Below, piece after piece: positions 10,716 through 21,538 of a stretch of DNA of 64,000 bases. How positions within the stretch are numbered: the first letter of the stretch is position 1; each line of letters begins with the position of its first letter. The DNA comes from Isoetes taiwanensis. Its lineage: Eukaryota > Streptophyta > Lycopodiopsida > Isoetales > Isoetaceae. Location: the NCBI GenBank assembly GCA_021234155.1, contig JAJEKV010000142.1, forward strand, positions 786,001 to 850,000. The letters are read 5' to 3'. A program made the position numbers and the translations under genes. The notes beneath the pieces were generated by a model. It saw nothing but the letters and a program-made list of their open reading frames with translations. It did no database searches and was not told where the DNA came from.

Positions 10716-11130
10716 GGTGATTCCATCTCGAAGAATCCTACATTTGTGATTCCACCGCGTAATCGCATGATTGTGATTCCATCCGGCGGAATAGCAATGT
10801 TGTGATTCTCGTCATGATACGTAAGTGGTGATTCCATCTCACGGAATCGGGCGCTCGTGGATTCCATCCGGGCGGAATAGCATGGTTGTGATTCCGCCCC
10901 GCGAATAGCACGATTGTGATTCCGCCTCGCGGAATAAATAATACTTGCCAGGATTCCGGCCCGATTCCGTCTGATGTGGAATACATGAGCGGTGATTCCA
11001 TCTCAAGAATCGCAAATTGGTGATTCCATCCGCGAATGGCAAAGTTGTGATTCCGCCCCGGGCGAATGGCAAAGTTGTGATTCCGTCGCGTAGAATAAAA
11101 GGTTGGTGATTCCATCCAATGTATTTCATG
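10716..11130. repeat. Array of about 14 palindromic GATTCC...GGAATC units
   Basis: The word TGATTCC (or a one-base variant) recurs at roughly 29-bp spacing: about 10718, 10747, 10776, 10802, 10831, 10858, 10887, 10916, 10950, 10992, 11020, 11047, 11077 and 11106. Most copies are followed by ATC or GCC, a GCG core and then GAAT(C/A), so each unit is itself a small dyad. The same word pair is in both terminal repeats, so the array looks like amplified sub-terminal sequence. Confidence 0.85.
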
Positions 11131-11224
11131 ACGTGATTCACGGAAGGTATAAGATGGAGCCCGCCGTGCACGGATAACGGGCAGGTACCCGATAACGGGG
11201 GCAGGAGGGTACGGATAACGGGCA

Positions 11225-11297
11225 GGAGGGTTAGTGATTCCGCGGAGAGTATCACCGCGATGGAATCACCAAAACCAGGGTAAGGATATTTTCACCC
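11225..11297 (-). repeat. Right terminal inverted repeat of the MULE
   Basis: Reverse complement of the left terminal repeat, followed at once by the TTAGAAATG target duplication. Confidence 0.9.
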
Positions 11298-11306
11298 TTA
11301 GAAATG

Positions 11307-12158
11307 GACCAAATTATTGATTGGTACTGGACATAAGCTAGGTGGTAGATAGGAACAAAGTGCATTATTGGGCAAGGGGGGACATGCTAAAAAAACAAAT
11401 AGGCCTAAACAGGCACCAGTAAATAATAAGATTGGGAGGCCAAGAGATTTGACATAAGAATTTAAGGCCAACAGTTATACAAAGACAGGCATGCAAACAA
11501 CTGAATGATAACAGGGACACGAGATAACAAAAGCATAATGTAGACTGACACACGAATTCATCATGCATAGAAACCATTTATTAGTGTAAACAAAAGGCAG
11601 GCCTTGGCCAACCACCCAGCAAATAAACACAACTCAACTGACGCCCAATTTATTTCCATCCATATCCTCTTTAATTTAGTATTCAATTCCACACGCCCTG
11701 GCTGGCAGATCAAACAATACATCTTTCAGTAAATAATACTACATCTTGGCAGTAAATTTATTCATCTGATCTTCGCCAGACCCATAATCATATATACATC
11801 AAGCCTAATTTCATGTGGGTCATCTAAAATCCTAGTCTGGGTCCTCTACAATTCAACTGGATGATCAGAAATATGTAAGATTTGATGTGGGTCCTGTAAA
11901 TTTCAGGCAGATCAAGTACCATTTCGAACTGATAATCTAAATTTTCTGTGTTTGAGCATGGGGGAATCTGTCTCAGCTTCTGAATCATCTAAAATTTCAT
12001 GTGTGAAGCATGAATCAGACTGTTTTAGGAACTGGGCGGTCTAGATGTGAGCCGGATGATCTAGGTTTCATCTCTGGAGTATGAATAATCTGTTCTAGCA
12101 AGCAGAAAGCAAGCAGAAAGGGGAAATAGAGAGGATTAGATCGATCAGGAGGTCGGAT
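11307..12158. other. 3' flank of the XIP gene; candidate poly(A) signals on the minus strand
   Basis: No gene. Minus-strand AATAAA words lie at 11757-11762, 11649-11654 and 11577-11582, about 400-580 bases downstream of the XIP stop, and could serve its 3' end. The stretch 11820-12080 is T-rich with repeated ATCTAAA and GGGTCCT words. Confidence 0.4.
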
Positions 12159-13468
12159 TTAAGCCTGTTCAATGCTACATTCTTCGACGAGAGGGCGAGA
12201 TCGGCGCTTCTCTCTCTCGCTTTCGCTGCGCTGCATCATAGCCTTGATATGGAGGAAAACATCCATTCTGCGTTCGGGAGGAGAAGGGGGAGCAGGGATA
12301 TGCTGCAGCGGCAAAAATTCTTCGTTCGGGGATTCGAAATTCTTGCTCATGCACAAATGGTACAGAATCCCATACAAAATGGCTGCCAGAATCGGCCCTG
12401 CCCAGTGCACCCAATGGCATTCCCAAACCACGCCTCCGCGCACCACAGCAGGGCCCAAGCATCGGGCCGGATTCATCCCTGCGCCAGGATAATCAGATCT
12501 CAGAAGCGAAGAAATCAGGCTCAGAAATCCCAGAGCTCCGCCCACGACGAAGGATGCTACAATGGGTCCGGTTTGGATTAAATTTCTGGGCTCCAGAGCC
12601 ACCGGAAATGCGACCAAAATCAGCAGAAACGAAAACCCAAATTCGACGAGCAGAGCTTGGGATTCTTCAAATCCTGCAGCGGTGCCTTCAGGGCCAAGCA
12701 AGCAGGCGCCCATGGCATGTTTTTGGGCGACGGATTTGAGCAGAACTATTTTTGCTCCGTAAGCGCCCAGAATTGCTCCGCTGCATTGGGCGCCCATGTA
12801 GAACAGGCCCCGGACCAGGGATGCATTTCCGGCCAGCATTGATACGAAGGAAAATGTCGGATTCAGATGCCCGTCGCAGATCGTTGATACCCCAATTGAT
12901 GCAAATGCCCATGCTAGCCAGTACGCCACCGCCGCTGCAACTCTTGGATGCGAAAATCCGTTCTCCAAACAGGTTATTATCCCCACTATCGCTGCGAATT
13001 CGAACACCATCGTTCCCGCGAATTCTATCAGTGATTTCTTCCATACCTGCACCGCCCGATCGATTTAGCTTTCGATTTTGTTTCTGGGCCTTGAAAAGAA
13101 TTTTTACTCCCATCTGTTTCATCCAAAAAATTTGCATGCATTTGCTTTCCTCACCTCTGGATTCACAAAGTCCTGTAGCCCGAGCAGACTCTCGATCTTT
13201 TCTCCCAATGTCTCCGGCGGTCCAAATTCTTTCTTCAGATCTGGATCGCTATGCTGCTCCAAACCTGATTCTCTGCTGTGCTGGTTTCTGCCAAGAACAA
13301 AAATACGATTCAATCAACCCTCCAAGAAACAGATTCTTTAAAGAACATACCCACCAAGAACAAGATTCATAAAGAAAATCTGTACCCACGAAAAAAGAAT
13401 CACATGATTTTGACAGCAAGATTACCTCGAAGTATGCCGGAGTTGAACGGTCGAAAAAGCTCTTGCAT
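12159..13468 (-). CDS. X intrinsic protein (XIP-class aquaporin), three-exon gene
   Basis: This is a membrane channel of the MIP family. XIPs are reported to pass small uncharged solutes such as glycerol, urea and H2O2, mostly at the plasma membrane. The main exon (13046-12159) encodes six hydrophobic segments and both half-helix loops. The first NPA box is changed to NPT (about residue 115). The second is NPARC (about 245), and the Cys after NPAR is the XIP hallmark. Further signs are the conserved AQC in helix 3 and VWKKSLIEFAGT at helix 1. The nominal first codon of the long frame is GTG after TGCAG, an acceptor, so I join it to an upstream exon (13270-13155) ending LGLQDFVNPE at a GAG/GTGAGG donor; the 108-bp intron is phase 0. 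A short first exon (13468-13426, starting MQELF) ends at GAG/GTAATC and joins in phase 1. Its acceptor (CAGAG) is weaker than a nearby TTCTTGGCAG that would break the frame, so the first junction is provisional. The predicted length is 348 residues, with an unusually long, charged, Ser/Pro-rich C-tail of about 65 residues. SIP is the alternative, but SIPs are shorter and lack NPARC. Confidence 0.9.
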
Positions 13469-14412
13469 TGTGGCGCTGAGTAGGACTGCCTCCGCTGTGG
13501 GTAATTTCGTATTGGACCGGTTGCGCCATAGCCTAGCTTCTCTTTTGCAACAGCGGCAATCTGATCAGAGCCCAAATAGTGAAAAAAGTTTATCGGATCA
13601 AAGCGGCCTTGCAAAGGGAAAAATGTGATCTGACTTATCAGCCCCTGTCTCGCCGAAGTGTCACCCTCCTTAAGAGCTGTATTCTGTCCAAGAATCTGAG
13701 AAAGCAACCCAGAACTAAAAAACTTGTTGCAGCGGTAAAAATAATTATTTCACCACGCGCTTTGCTATCAAACAAATCCCCTTGCCTAAACCGATTAAAC
13801 TTCCAAATAAAGCACGATTTGGCATTAAATTCGCCTGTTTCTACTGCAATTTTTTCAAATTTTTACCTTTCACGCGTTTCATGGGCACCGATTCAAAGCC
13901 TTTTTTTTTAAAACCCAAAGGCGAAGACCATGTCCGGCCGTATAAAACAGGGGAAGTTTCGAATTCGCCCAATTCCGACCATATCGATACAGTTTGTGTG
14001 AATGGGTCGCCGGAATTGTTGGGATAGACTAATGCGCCATAGCTGTGAGCTTTTGACTTCAAGATTCAGAAATTCGCAGCAGATAAGACATAATTGGGCA
14101 CTTTGGACTAGAAAAACAGGGGCGAACAAAAGGGACCCATCAATCCGCCCAATCCTTGAACAGATCCGTCCTCACTGACAGCTTCTTCGCGTTCTAGTCC
14201 GGCTCCTTCTACTTCGTTTCCTTGCCTCCTTCCATAGCCGCGTTAAAACCCACAAGGGTTTGCCGTTCTGGACCGTTCGTTGGGCGGATCCGTGGTGTAG
14301 TATAGCCAGGCTGTTCATGGCTCCCGTTATCTCCTCCTTTGGACTGGAGTTAACTATCACATTTAGCAAAGATATTTACCTTGTTTTTTTGTTGGACTTT
14401 CAGGCCTCCATA
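13469..14412. other. Upstream region of the XIP gene; no second gene supported
   Basis: Several overlapping frames of 60-150 codons occur on both strands, but none has a domain or start context. On the plus strand a TATAAAA word at 13939 is the best core-promoter-like site and points away from the XIP gene. I saw no clear TATA box for the XIP gene itself. Confidence 0.35.
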
Positions 14413-14443
14413 GACATGAATCTTACACCTTATTTTTCGAATC

Positions 14444-14477
<34 letters not shown>

Positions 14478-14489
14478 ACATGAATCTTA
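14413..14489 (+). mobile_element. Tiny T-tailed insertion with 13-bp target duplication
   Basis: GACATGAATCTTA stands at 14413-14425 and again at 14477-14489. Between them are only 21 bases of unique sequence (containing TTCGAATCCCC) and a run of 30 T (14447-14476). Perfect 13-bp direct repeats with a homopolymer tail indicate target-primed retroposition. A T-run rather than poly(A) at the 3' end fits plant SINEs of the T-tailed kind, severely 5'-truncated. Confidence 0.75.
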
Positions 14490-15959
14490 GCATCTTTCTT
14501 CCAACATTGCCACTATTGTCAACATGCAGTTGGACAACATGACAACACCATGTCCTGCTTCTAGGCTCTGACCTCTACCCTTTCCCTAGCTTTTCCCAAA
14601 ATATGCTACACTGCTACCCCTACATTGCATACAGATATTTTTTATTCCATGCAAGCCTGATTTCCAGATCTCTCCTGCATTGCCTTCCTAACAAAACAGA
14701 ATGTCGAACATCAACTGATCCCTTGCAGGTCACTCTCATTGAACTGCATGCCATGTCCAGATCAAACTTCTCGTCTCTATTATTGTTCGTGCACTATGGA
14801 CCCAAAGGGAAATATATATCTATGAACCTATATCTGGTTTTGCAATCCTGGAGTTTATTGTCTAAGAGCCATTGAGAGGCAAGTTTCTTATTTGCAAACT
14901 ATGTGTTAACATATAAACACCGAGCACATACACGATAATTATCAAATAATAAATTTGCAAGAATGAGAAGCGAACTTATCAAACTTACTTGTACCTATTT
15001 GTAAGTATTTACATATAGATTAATAACTATCCTTTCAGGTACATGAAAACTTTCTTTGTTATTGAGAATTAAAGCTGATTATTTTCCGCGTTAACTAATC
15101 CCCATATATGCCTCTATAGACATCTCCGGTGGCCGCCCCAACATCTTATAGTCTAGACTAGAAGTGCCCCAGTGATGTGCAAAATTACATCCAGGGTAAA
15201 TACATTGATCTTAAAATATTTTTGGTAGGTTTTATTACTATCAGACATTTTCCCTCTAAAAGCTTTTGGGAGGCGAGGGTTTTTAATCCTACATAATACT
15301 GGCTATACTATTCTCCTTTTTTACTTTTTCTTTTTTCTTTTTTTTTTTATTTTTTTGTATTCATCCCACAAACTATTTTGGATACATGGACGATAAAAAG
15401 CCATATGAGAAAATGTATGAGATGGGTCTAAAAATTCATAACCCTAGTCTGACAAAAGCTATAACCCAACAAGTTAGCCTCTTCAAGACTATTGTAGCCT
15501 TTTTTCTTTTGCTGTCATAAATGATATCTTGTTGGACACTATTTCAAACTTTCATCATGCAATACAATGCCATTTACGTGGCACATATGAATATATGTCA
15601 TGACATGTGATGATTGTGCTTCCATCTTCGAATATTGACCATGAGCATCTCGCCATTTTGCTATCATTTGAACTTAATAATGTGCATGGCGCAAGACTAT
15701 CAATGTGACTCATGTTCTTTGGGATACTGACATGAATAGCCCTAGCATTCACCCAAGAAATTGCCCCTTAACAAAGATTAACATTCACATAGGGAACTAA
15801 TGTACACATTCTTCTTTCAAGTAAGAGATGATGAATTTGAATCTCACGTTTAACATGAGACACATAAATTAAATCTCATTTAACTCATTATATGATCATT
15901 TCAATTCCTAATATATATATTCATTCCTAATTGGACCGTCCCATTCCTCCCTGTATTTT
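14490..15959. other. No gene seen
   Basis: AT-rich sequence with a pyrimidine-rich tract at about 15311-15360. Short frames only (up to 90 codons at 14603-14875) and none recognised. Confidence 0.4.
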
Positions 15960-16292
15960 GCGAATCTTGTTATACAGTATAGCAAATTTTGTACTTGCAT
16001 ACCCCACAAACGAGGAACTTTACGTACGGTGTAGATTAAGGAATAAGGGGTGAATATGCCTATCCAACAGCTCTCGCTGCCCGGAGTCACCCCTCGTGTG
16101 AATATGCACCCAAACCAAAGGGGGTTTTAGGGGGATTTTAATCTAAAAGTGTTGGATGTAATGGTTTATGTGAATTAATGTTAATGATAGTTATGTGGGT
16201 TGTTTTAAAAAAAAAAATTTGGGCCCTTCGGGCCCTAACAAAAACAAACACATGTAAAATTTAAGAGTCTAAATTATTAATTACTAAGAAGC
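15960..16292. mobile_element. Dispersed repeat, copy B (one arm of the foldback family)
   Basis: It matches the right arm and flank of copy A (2930-3475) and, in reverse orientation, copy C (60885-61212). Shared landmarks are CATACCCCACAAACGAGGA, TGTAGATTAAGGAATAA, the core GTGAATATGCACCCAAACCA, a G-rich tract, an A run and GGGCCCTTCGGGCCC. No inverted partner arm lies upstream. Confidence 0.75.
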
Positions 16293-17143
16293 TTGGATAT
16301 TGTAGTTGAACACATGTAGTGAATGTAGGGTATAAATCTAATGTAATGTGGAATGTGGGATTAATCATTTATTAACATTGGAAAATACTTAGTTCATAAA
16401 CCAAATCCACAAGTTTATGCTCTTCCCATAAGAGGTCCACGTGCTACTTTTGGCAAACTTTTGGCCAGAAGATGCAAAGCATGTGGAGATGTGTTGGTGT
16501 ATGTATTGCAACGATTTATATGGTAGTTGCCAACAAGGAATGTCTGAGTCCATGCATGCCCCTTCAAAAGTAAACTATAACAAGAGTTAAAGATAATAAT
16601 TCTAAATAAGTGAAAAGATGATTCTTACAAGGAAGAAATGCCCAAATGAGATTTAACCAAATGCTTCACCATCTGTTTACTATGATTGAGATCTCACCAA
16701 ATGCTTCACCATCTCGTTACTAATAAATACAACTAATGTTTTGACCATATTGAAATGACATCGCTAAGTTGAGAGAGTCGTCTTCTTATAAATGATTTGT
16801 TTTACAATAAAAGCAAATAACATAACACTTTTTTGTTGGAGAAGATATACCGCCAAGATCATTGCAAAGCATACGAGATGATGTTACTTTTATGAAACTC
16901 TCTCGATCCATATCCCGCTTTGTAATATGGATCGTGGGCAATGTGGAATATTGCCTAATCTGAAAAAAAGCAAGAAACCGTGGAAGTTGTTACAGATGAT
17001 TATTCTTATTTGCGTAACTCACAATAAAATCGGGTATCCATCCATATCCTATGGCAATATTAGCTAATCTAAGGAACGAGCAACGTGAATCGCTTGTTTA
17101 CATATTTAATGTAGGAAGAGCTAAAAGAAATATAATGCACCGT
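16293..17143. other. No gene seen
   Basis: AT-rich. A short duplication of ACCAAATGCTTCACCATCT occurs near 16658 and 16694. Confidence 0.4.
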
Positions 17144-18180
17144 TATGATTCATGGCCAAATTTGCTTGCTTTAAAAGACCCTAGATCATGACCAAGCACT
17201 TATTTTAAGCAAGCAAACACAAGAACAATATATTTACCGAATATGGCCATCGGTTTCTACTTTTTTACCGCCTCGTGATACAAAAACCCTCGCTTTACAA
17301 CTATATATTCAATCGCTTTTATCGACCTTTTGCTCACCGGGCAAGGAACCTCTAGCCGGATTTAGATGTAGACAAAATGGCACCGCTTCCGATCACACAA
17401 GAGCGGTGCAAAATGGAAATCAAACACACGGTTGACTATAACGTGAGGTAACGCTGCCGGCAAATCCCGGACTCCATACCGTGATCCGGAAAGTATGATT
17501 CATGGCTAAATTTTGCTTGCTTTAAAAGACCCCCGGATCCCGTTAACAAAACCAAGCACTTATTTTAAGCAAGCAAACATAAGAAGAATAGATTTACCGT
17601 AATATGGCCATCGGTTTTACTTCTATCGCCGTCCCCGATACAAAACCCCGCTCGCGCAACTATATATTCAATTGTTTTATCGACCTTGCTCGCCGTTGAA
17701 CCTCTAGTCGATCCAGATGTAGACAAAATGGCACTGCTCGATCACACAAGAGCGGTGCAAAATGGAAATCAAACACGGTTGACTATAACGGAGGTAACGC
17801 CGGCAAATCCCGACCCATACCGCATCCGAGTATGATTCATGGCTAAATTTGCTTGCTTTAAAAGACCCCGGATCCTGTTAATGTGTACAAAACCAAGCAC
17901 TTATTTTAAGCAAGCAAACATAAGAAGAATACATTTACCGAATATGGCCATCGGTTTCTACTTCTACCGCCCCGCGATACAAAACCCTCGTTTCGCAACT
18001 ATATATTCAATTGCTTTATCGACCTTTGCTCGCCGTGCCAACCTCTAGCTTTGATCCGCATAGACAAAATGGCACTCGCTCGATCACACAAGAGCAAAGG
18101 TAAAATGCAAATCGAACACCAAGTTGACTATAACCGAGATAACGCCGCCGGCAAATCCGGACTCCATGTCGTGCACTCCA
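17144..18180. repeat. Three tandem copies of a roughly 345-bp unit
   Basis: Units start at TATGATTCATGGC at 17144, 17494 and 17831. Each has the same order: AAATTTGCTTGCTTTAAAAG, a GGATCC-type site, CACTTATTTTAAGCAAGCAA, ATATGGCCATCGGTTT, CAACTATATATTCAAT, GACAAAATGGCAC, GATCACACAAGAGC, GTTGACTATAAC and a GCAAATCC end. Copies differ by small indels and substitutions. It looks like a young satellite or a tandemly duplicated promoter-like segment. No frame is conserved between the copies. Confidence 0.9.
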
Positions 18181-18739
18181 ACCGATATAAAGTACCTCAA
18201 TCATCCAATGCCATATCCATCTTTGTCCGATGCAAGATCCTCACTCAAACGCCGCAAATCCGGACTTCAAATCCGGTATGTAGTCTTCGCCATTATAGCA
18301 CGAAAAAATCCAATCGACGATCGCTTTGCTTCAGATTCCAGTCCGCTTACAAGAAGCGTAAAACCCTAAAATATTTTTACACTTGAGCTTGCATATCTAG
18401 CATAAACCAAAGATCATGAGCGTGTGAATCGCCAGCCAAAGCGAATCGGCAAAGAATTTGTGAAGATCTTGAAACCCTAGCAAAAGGGTTCGATGTTTGC
18501 ATGCCTTTTCGGCCCCTTAAAAAAAATAATTAATACCAAAATTAGACTATGGTCTATGCAAACGAGATGAATTTAATTACAACCGTACGATTCTGCCTCT
18601 TATAAAAAATCAATGGCCAAGAAACGATGCACTCTAGAAATACTATTTAGTACACATAGATGAATACAGCCACCAAATCATAGGAAAACCTTAGCAAAAA
18701 ATGTATAAAAACGCAAAAAAAAACCCCCAGTCATTATGC
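18181..18739. other. No gene seen
   Basis: Sequence beyond the tandem repeat. A block at 18628-18700 (GCACTCTAGAAATACTATTT, then a tract on to ACCTTA) nearly repeats 5777-5845, so both belong to another dispersed repeat. Confidence 0.5.
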
Positions 18740-19790
18740 TACATATTGAAGGTTTTGCTGCATGGTAAGACCACGAAGTCACTTGGTATCCCTGTTGGAA
18801 CCCATGTCTCTACTTCAGATGCTTGGGATAAAATTATTAGAGGACTGCAGAAGCACTTATTTTGGTGGAATACAGCTAGACTATCCATGCCTAGTAGAAT
18901 CACTGTAGCTAATAATTGAACTAGTGCAAAACTAGCACAAACCCCGCAAGATTGACTCAAGAGATAGAAAGAAGACATCTCTATTAAGAAAAGCAATAAA
19001 AAATAAAATCTCTACTTCTTAGCATTGTTACAGTACATAATGTACAATGAATATAGATACAATGGGTGAGACTAAGAATAGTAGTCTACCGTTTAACCAC
19101 CGCCCACTAATTACGGCATTGATTTGGGGTCGGTGCTCAGTGTTGATAAAGTGCCGCCTTCTGTACGTTTTCGCACCTGTGTGCTAAGTGTTGAACCACT
19201 GCTGTTTCAGCATATTATGTTTAGTCAGTATATTTATATTTCAACAGCTAAATGTGTTCTTAGTAATACTCATGTTTACATGGCATCTGCTCTACTAGTA
19301 CCACAGTGGAAGATGGAGGAGATTGTACATATCGTAAATGAGGAAGGAGTTGTGGTCAAGCTAGCTTAGTTGAAGTGTATCAGACCTAAAGCAGCTGGTA
19401 TTCTTGGTATATTGGATTTTCACCTCCAAAGTAAGATCATGATATCCAAGTTTATTTGAAGGATTCTCATTAGTAAGAATGATTCTCCTGGTTTAAGGTT
19501 AGTCAATTCAGCATTGTCTTCCATTTCGTAAGACCGTCATTAAGCTCCTCCTAAAGGGGTTGCTTGCTACTTGGGACACTGACATGTCTCTTTTCCATAT
19601 CAATCCTGAGGCATATCTTCAGTTTTCTACTCCATGCTAGTGGATTCATTTGGAGGATACTCCAGAGAATGTGTCTTTGAGTGTTGTTCTTCATCCAAAG
19701 GCACAGTGACAATGGGTAGCAGCTAGTATAAGCAGTCTGGTATGAGTCGGGTCATCTCTTATCATGAGAAGCATTTAGAACCAAATTCTT
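18740..19790 (+). pseudogene. LINE (non-LTR retrotransposon) reverse-transcriptase remnant
   Basis: From 18766 a frame reads GKTTKSLGIPVGTHVSTSDA, then WDKIIRGLQKHLFWW and RLSMPSRITVANN. This is the conserved region just C-terminal to the RT active site of plant L1-type LINEs (usually Y-LG-P-G, then L--W, then LS-AGR--L/VA). A later stretch (about 19385-19500) reads KAAGILGILDFHLQ, matching the GGLG-LD--L block that follows. Stops and frameshifts interrupt it throughout, so it is not functional. Its 5' part with the catalytic motif and its 3' end are not seen. Confidence 0.7.
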
Positions 19791-19980
19791 TCTATACAAA
19801 ATGGATATAGAGCAATTTGGACTCATATGGCTGCATTGTTGTTGTTACTGCACCGAGGGATTCACCTATATGTATATTGGATATGTTGCAAAGATAGGGT
19901 CAGGTCGAAACTCCTTATTTACCACTGTTCTAATAGAAAATCCCTTTTCATACTCCTATCCATCCCTTTGCATGTATACC

Positions 19981-20041
19981 TGTTACAACCCATGGAACGG
20001 GCCAAGTTTGGCTACCATGAACCCCCTGGATTCCCCACTCC
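19981..20041 (-). repeat. Inverted 61-bp copy of the chromovirus LTR end
   Basis: The reverse complement of this segment matches the last 61 bases of the 5' LTR (20360-20420) with about two differences. It is separated from the LTR's own start by only two bases (TA), giving an end-to-start inverted junction. Confidence 0.85.
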
Positions 20042-20043
20042 TA

Positions 20044-20420
20044 TGTTACGAACACATAGGTTAGGCCCTAAGTCATATGTTATATGCATATGTTGGTCCC
20101 TTAGGTCATAGGACCATTAAACCCAAGGATTAGAGGTTTAAGGGACAAGTGGCATAAGGAGACTCCAAGAGTCCATATGCATGCATGCATACATGTGGCA
20201 AAGATGCCACAAGAGTAGGTACCCTATATAAAGAGATCATGGATCTCAAGAAGGGAGGTTGAAGAATCGCTTGGGAACGATTAGAGAACCAAGACGATGT
20301 TGGCAAAAAGATTGATCCGGGGATCAACACAAGTTTACGTGGTGAGTCCAAGGACTCGAGGAGTGGGGAATCCGGGGGGTTCATGGTAGCCAAACTTGGC
20401 CCGCTCCATGGGTTGTAACA
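20044..20420 (+). repeat. 5' LTR of the chromovirus
   Basis: Starts TGTTACGAAC and ends GGTTGTAACA. It carries CCCTATATAAAGAG at about 20221 as a probable core promoter, and a CATGCATGCATACATG run. It matches 27555-27900 with small indels. Confidence 0.92.
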
Positions 20421-20421
20421 T

Positions 20422-20433
20422 TGGTATCGAGCC
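20422..20433 (+). promoter_or_regulatory. Primer-binding site, initiator tRNA-Met type
   Basis: TGGTATCGAGCC sits one base after the LTR end. It resembles the usual TGGTATCAGAGCC with one base missing. A second LTR-end/PBS-like word, GGTTGTAACATTGGTATAG, lies at 21105-21123. Confidence 0.8.
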
Positions 20434-21538
20434 TAAGTTTGATGTTTGGGTTGAGGGTCTGCGCAATGATTAAGAGAGCGTAACTTGAGAGCAATCTCTG
20501 GAGCATCCACGGCGCAAACGCTTGGCCTTAGAATCGTTCTTCGTGCTCTTGGGGACCTGAGAAGCCAATATGAAATCGTTGTAGCAGGTCTCGGGCAAGC
20601 GGGGGCTTGTTAAATCATGTTTGGGGGCCGGAAAAACGGATTTTGCAAAACAGCTCGGTTTGAGCTGAAAATTTACAAGCGTGGAGCGTTTGGGGCGAAA
20701 TGCTTACCCGCCAAATTTCGTGGCAATCCGAAAACCGAGCGATCGCAGTGATCGATCTTGGAGGGCACTAATCACGACTTCGTGATTCGAGATTTTCGAT
20801 TCGAGATTTTCACCCTTCAAAAAAAAAAAAAAAAAGATTTTCGATTCTCGCGATTTTTTTGCTAAAGGGTAACCAGGATCCATTATCAGCCCATTAAAAA
20901 ATCGTGGATTTTGTTCCCGTTATCAACCATTAAAAATTAAAGGGAAGGTTTTAATGGGTTGTTACTTACACCGTAGTTAATATTTACGATTTTAGCTAAT
21001 GTTGGTACTAGTTGAACTAGTAATGAACAAGGGCCAAGGGCACTTGTTGGTATTACCACCCATCGCATTCTTGCAAACCGGGTTTGCTTTGAAAGGAAAA
21101 TAGGTTGTAACATTGGTATAGCACTCAAGAGTGTTAGGTGGTTTCGCCATGAGGAGCTCGGGGCTCGGGGTGGAACATGGGCGAACCACATGGAGATGGG
21201 CATACCGGAGCATGTGAATATGCTTAATATAAGATCCCTAGTTTGAGTTTTTAAAATTAGTTGATATCCGGATGGTTCTTTTGAGAGCGTCTTTTACGCT
21301 CAAGGAACTAAGAGAAATTATGTTTTAACAAAAGCGTTATTGCCTCCAAAGATCCCTTTCAATGAGTGCATCATAGGGGTGTCATGATCCGGGATCATGT
21401 CCAGGTTGACGACACTCTTTGGGTAGTGTGGCGTGAAGAAGAAACTAGAAATGGAGAATGGAGTCCAATGTTCGAATGTTGTTGCCCGTGATAACCACTT
21501 GATCCGGGATCATTGGCTCACTCTCTTGGGTAGGGTGG

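Larger units (their letters stand above)
8956..11297. mobile_element. Nonautonomous Mutator-like (MULE) element
   Basis: The two ends are inverted copies: GTGAAAATATCCTTACCCTG runs inward from 8955 on the plus strand and from 11295 on the minus strand, and similarity continues for about 72 bp. The element is flanked by direct copies of TTAGAAATG (8947-8955 and 11298-11306), a 9-bp target-site duplication, the usual size for MULEs. The right end has two extra C bases, so the duplication could be scored as 8 bp, which would point to hAT instead. There is no transposase frame in 2.3 kb, so the copy depends on another element for movement. The interior holds GC-richer sequence (9170-10700) that may be captured host sequence, and a palindromic array at 10716-11130. 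Confidence 0.85.

Noticed and set aside
12752-13372. 206-codon plus-strand frame and several other 60-110 codon frames over the XIP gene
   Set aside because: They lie antisense to the aquaporin exons and show no domain. The GC-rich coding strand leaves open frames on the other strand.
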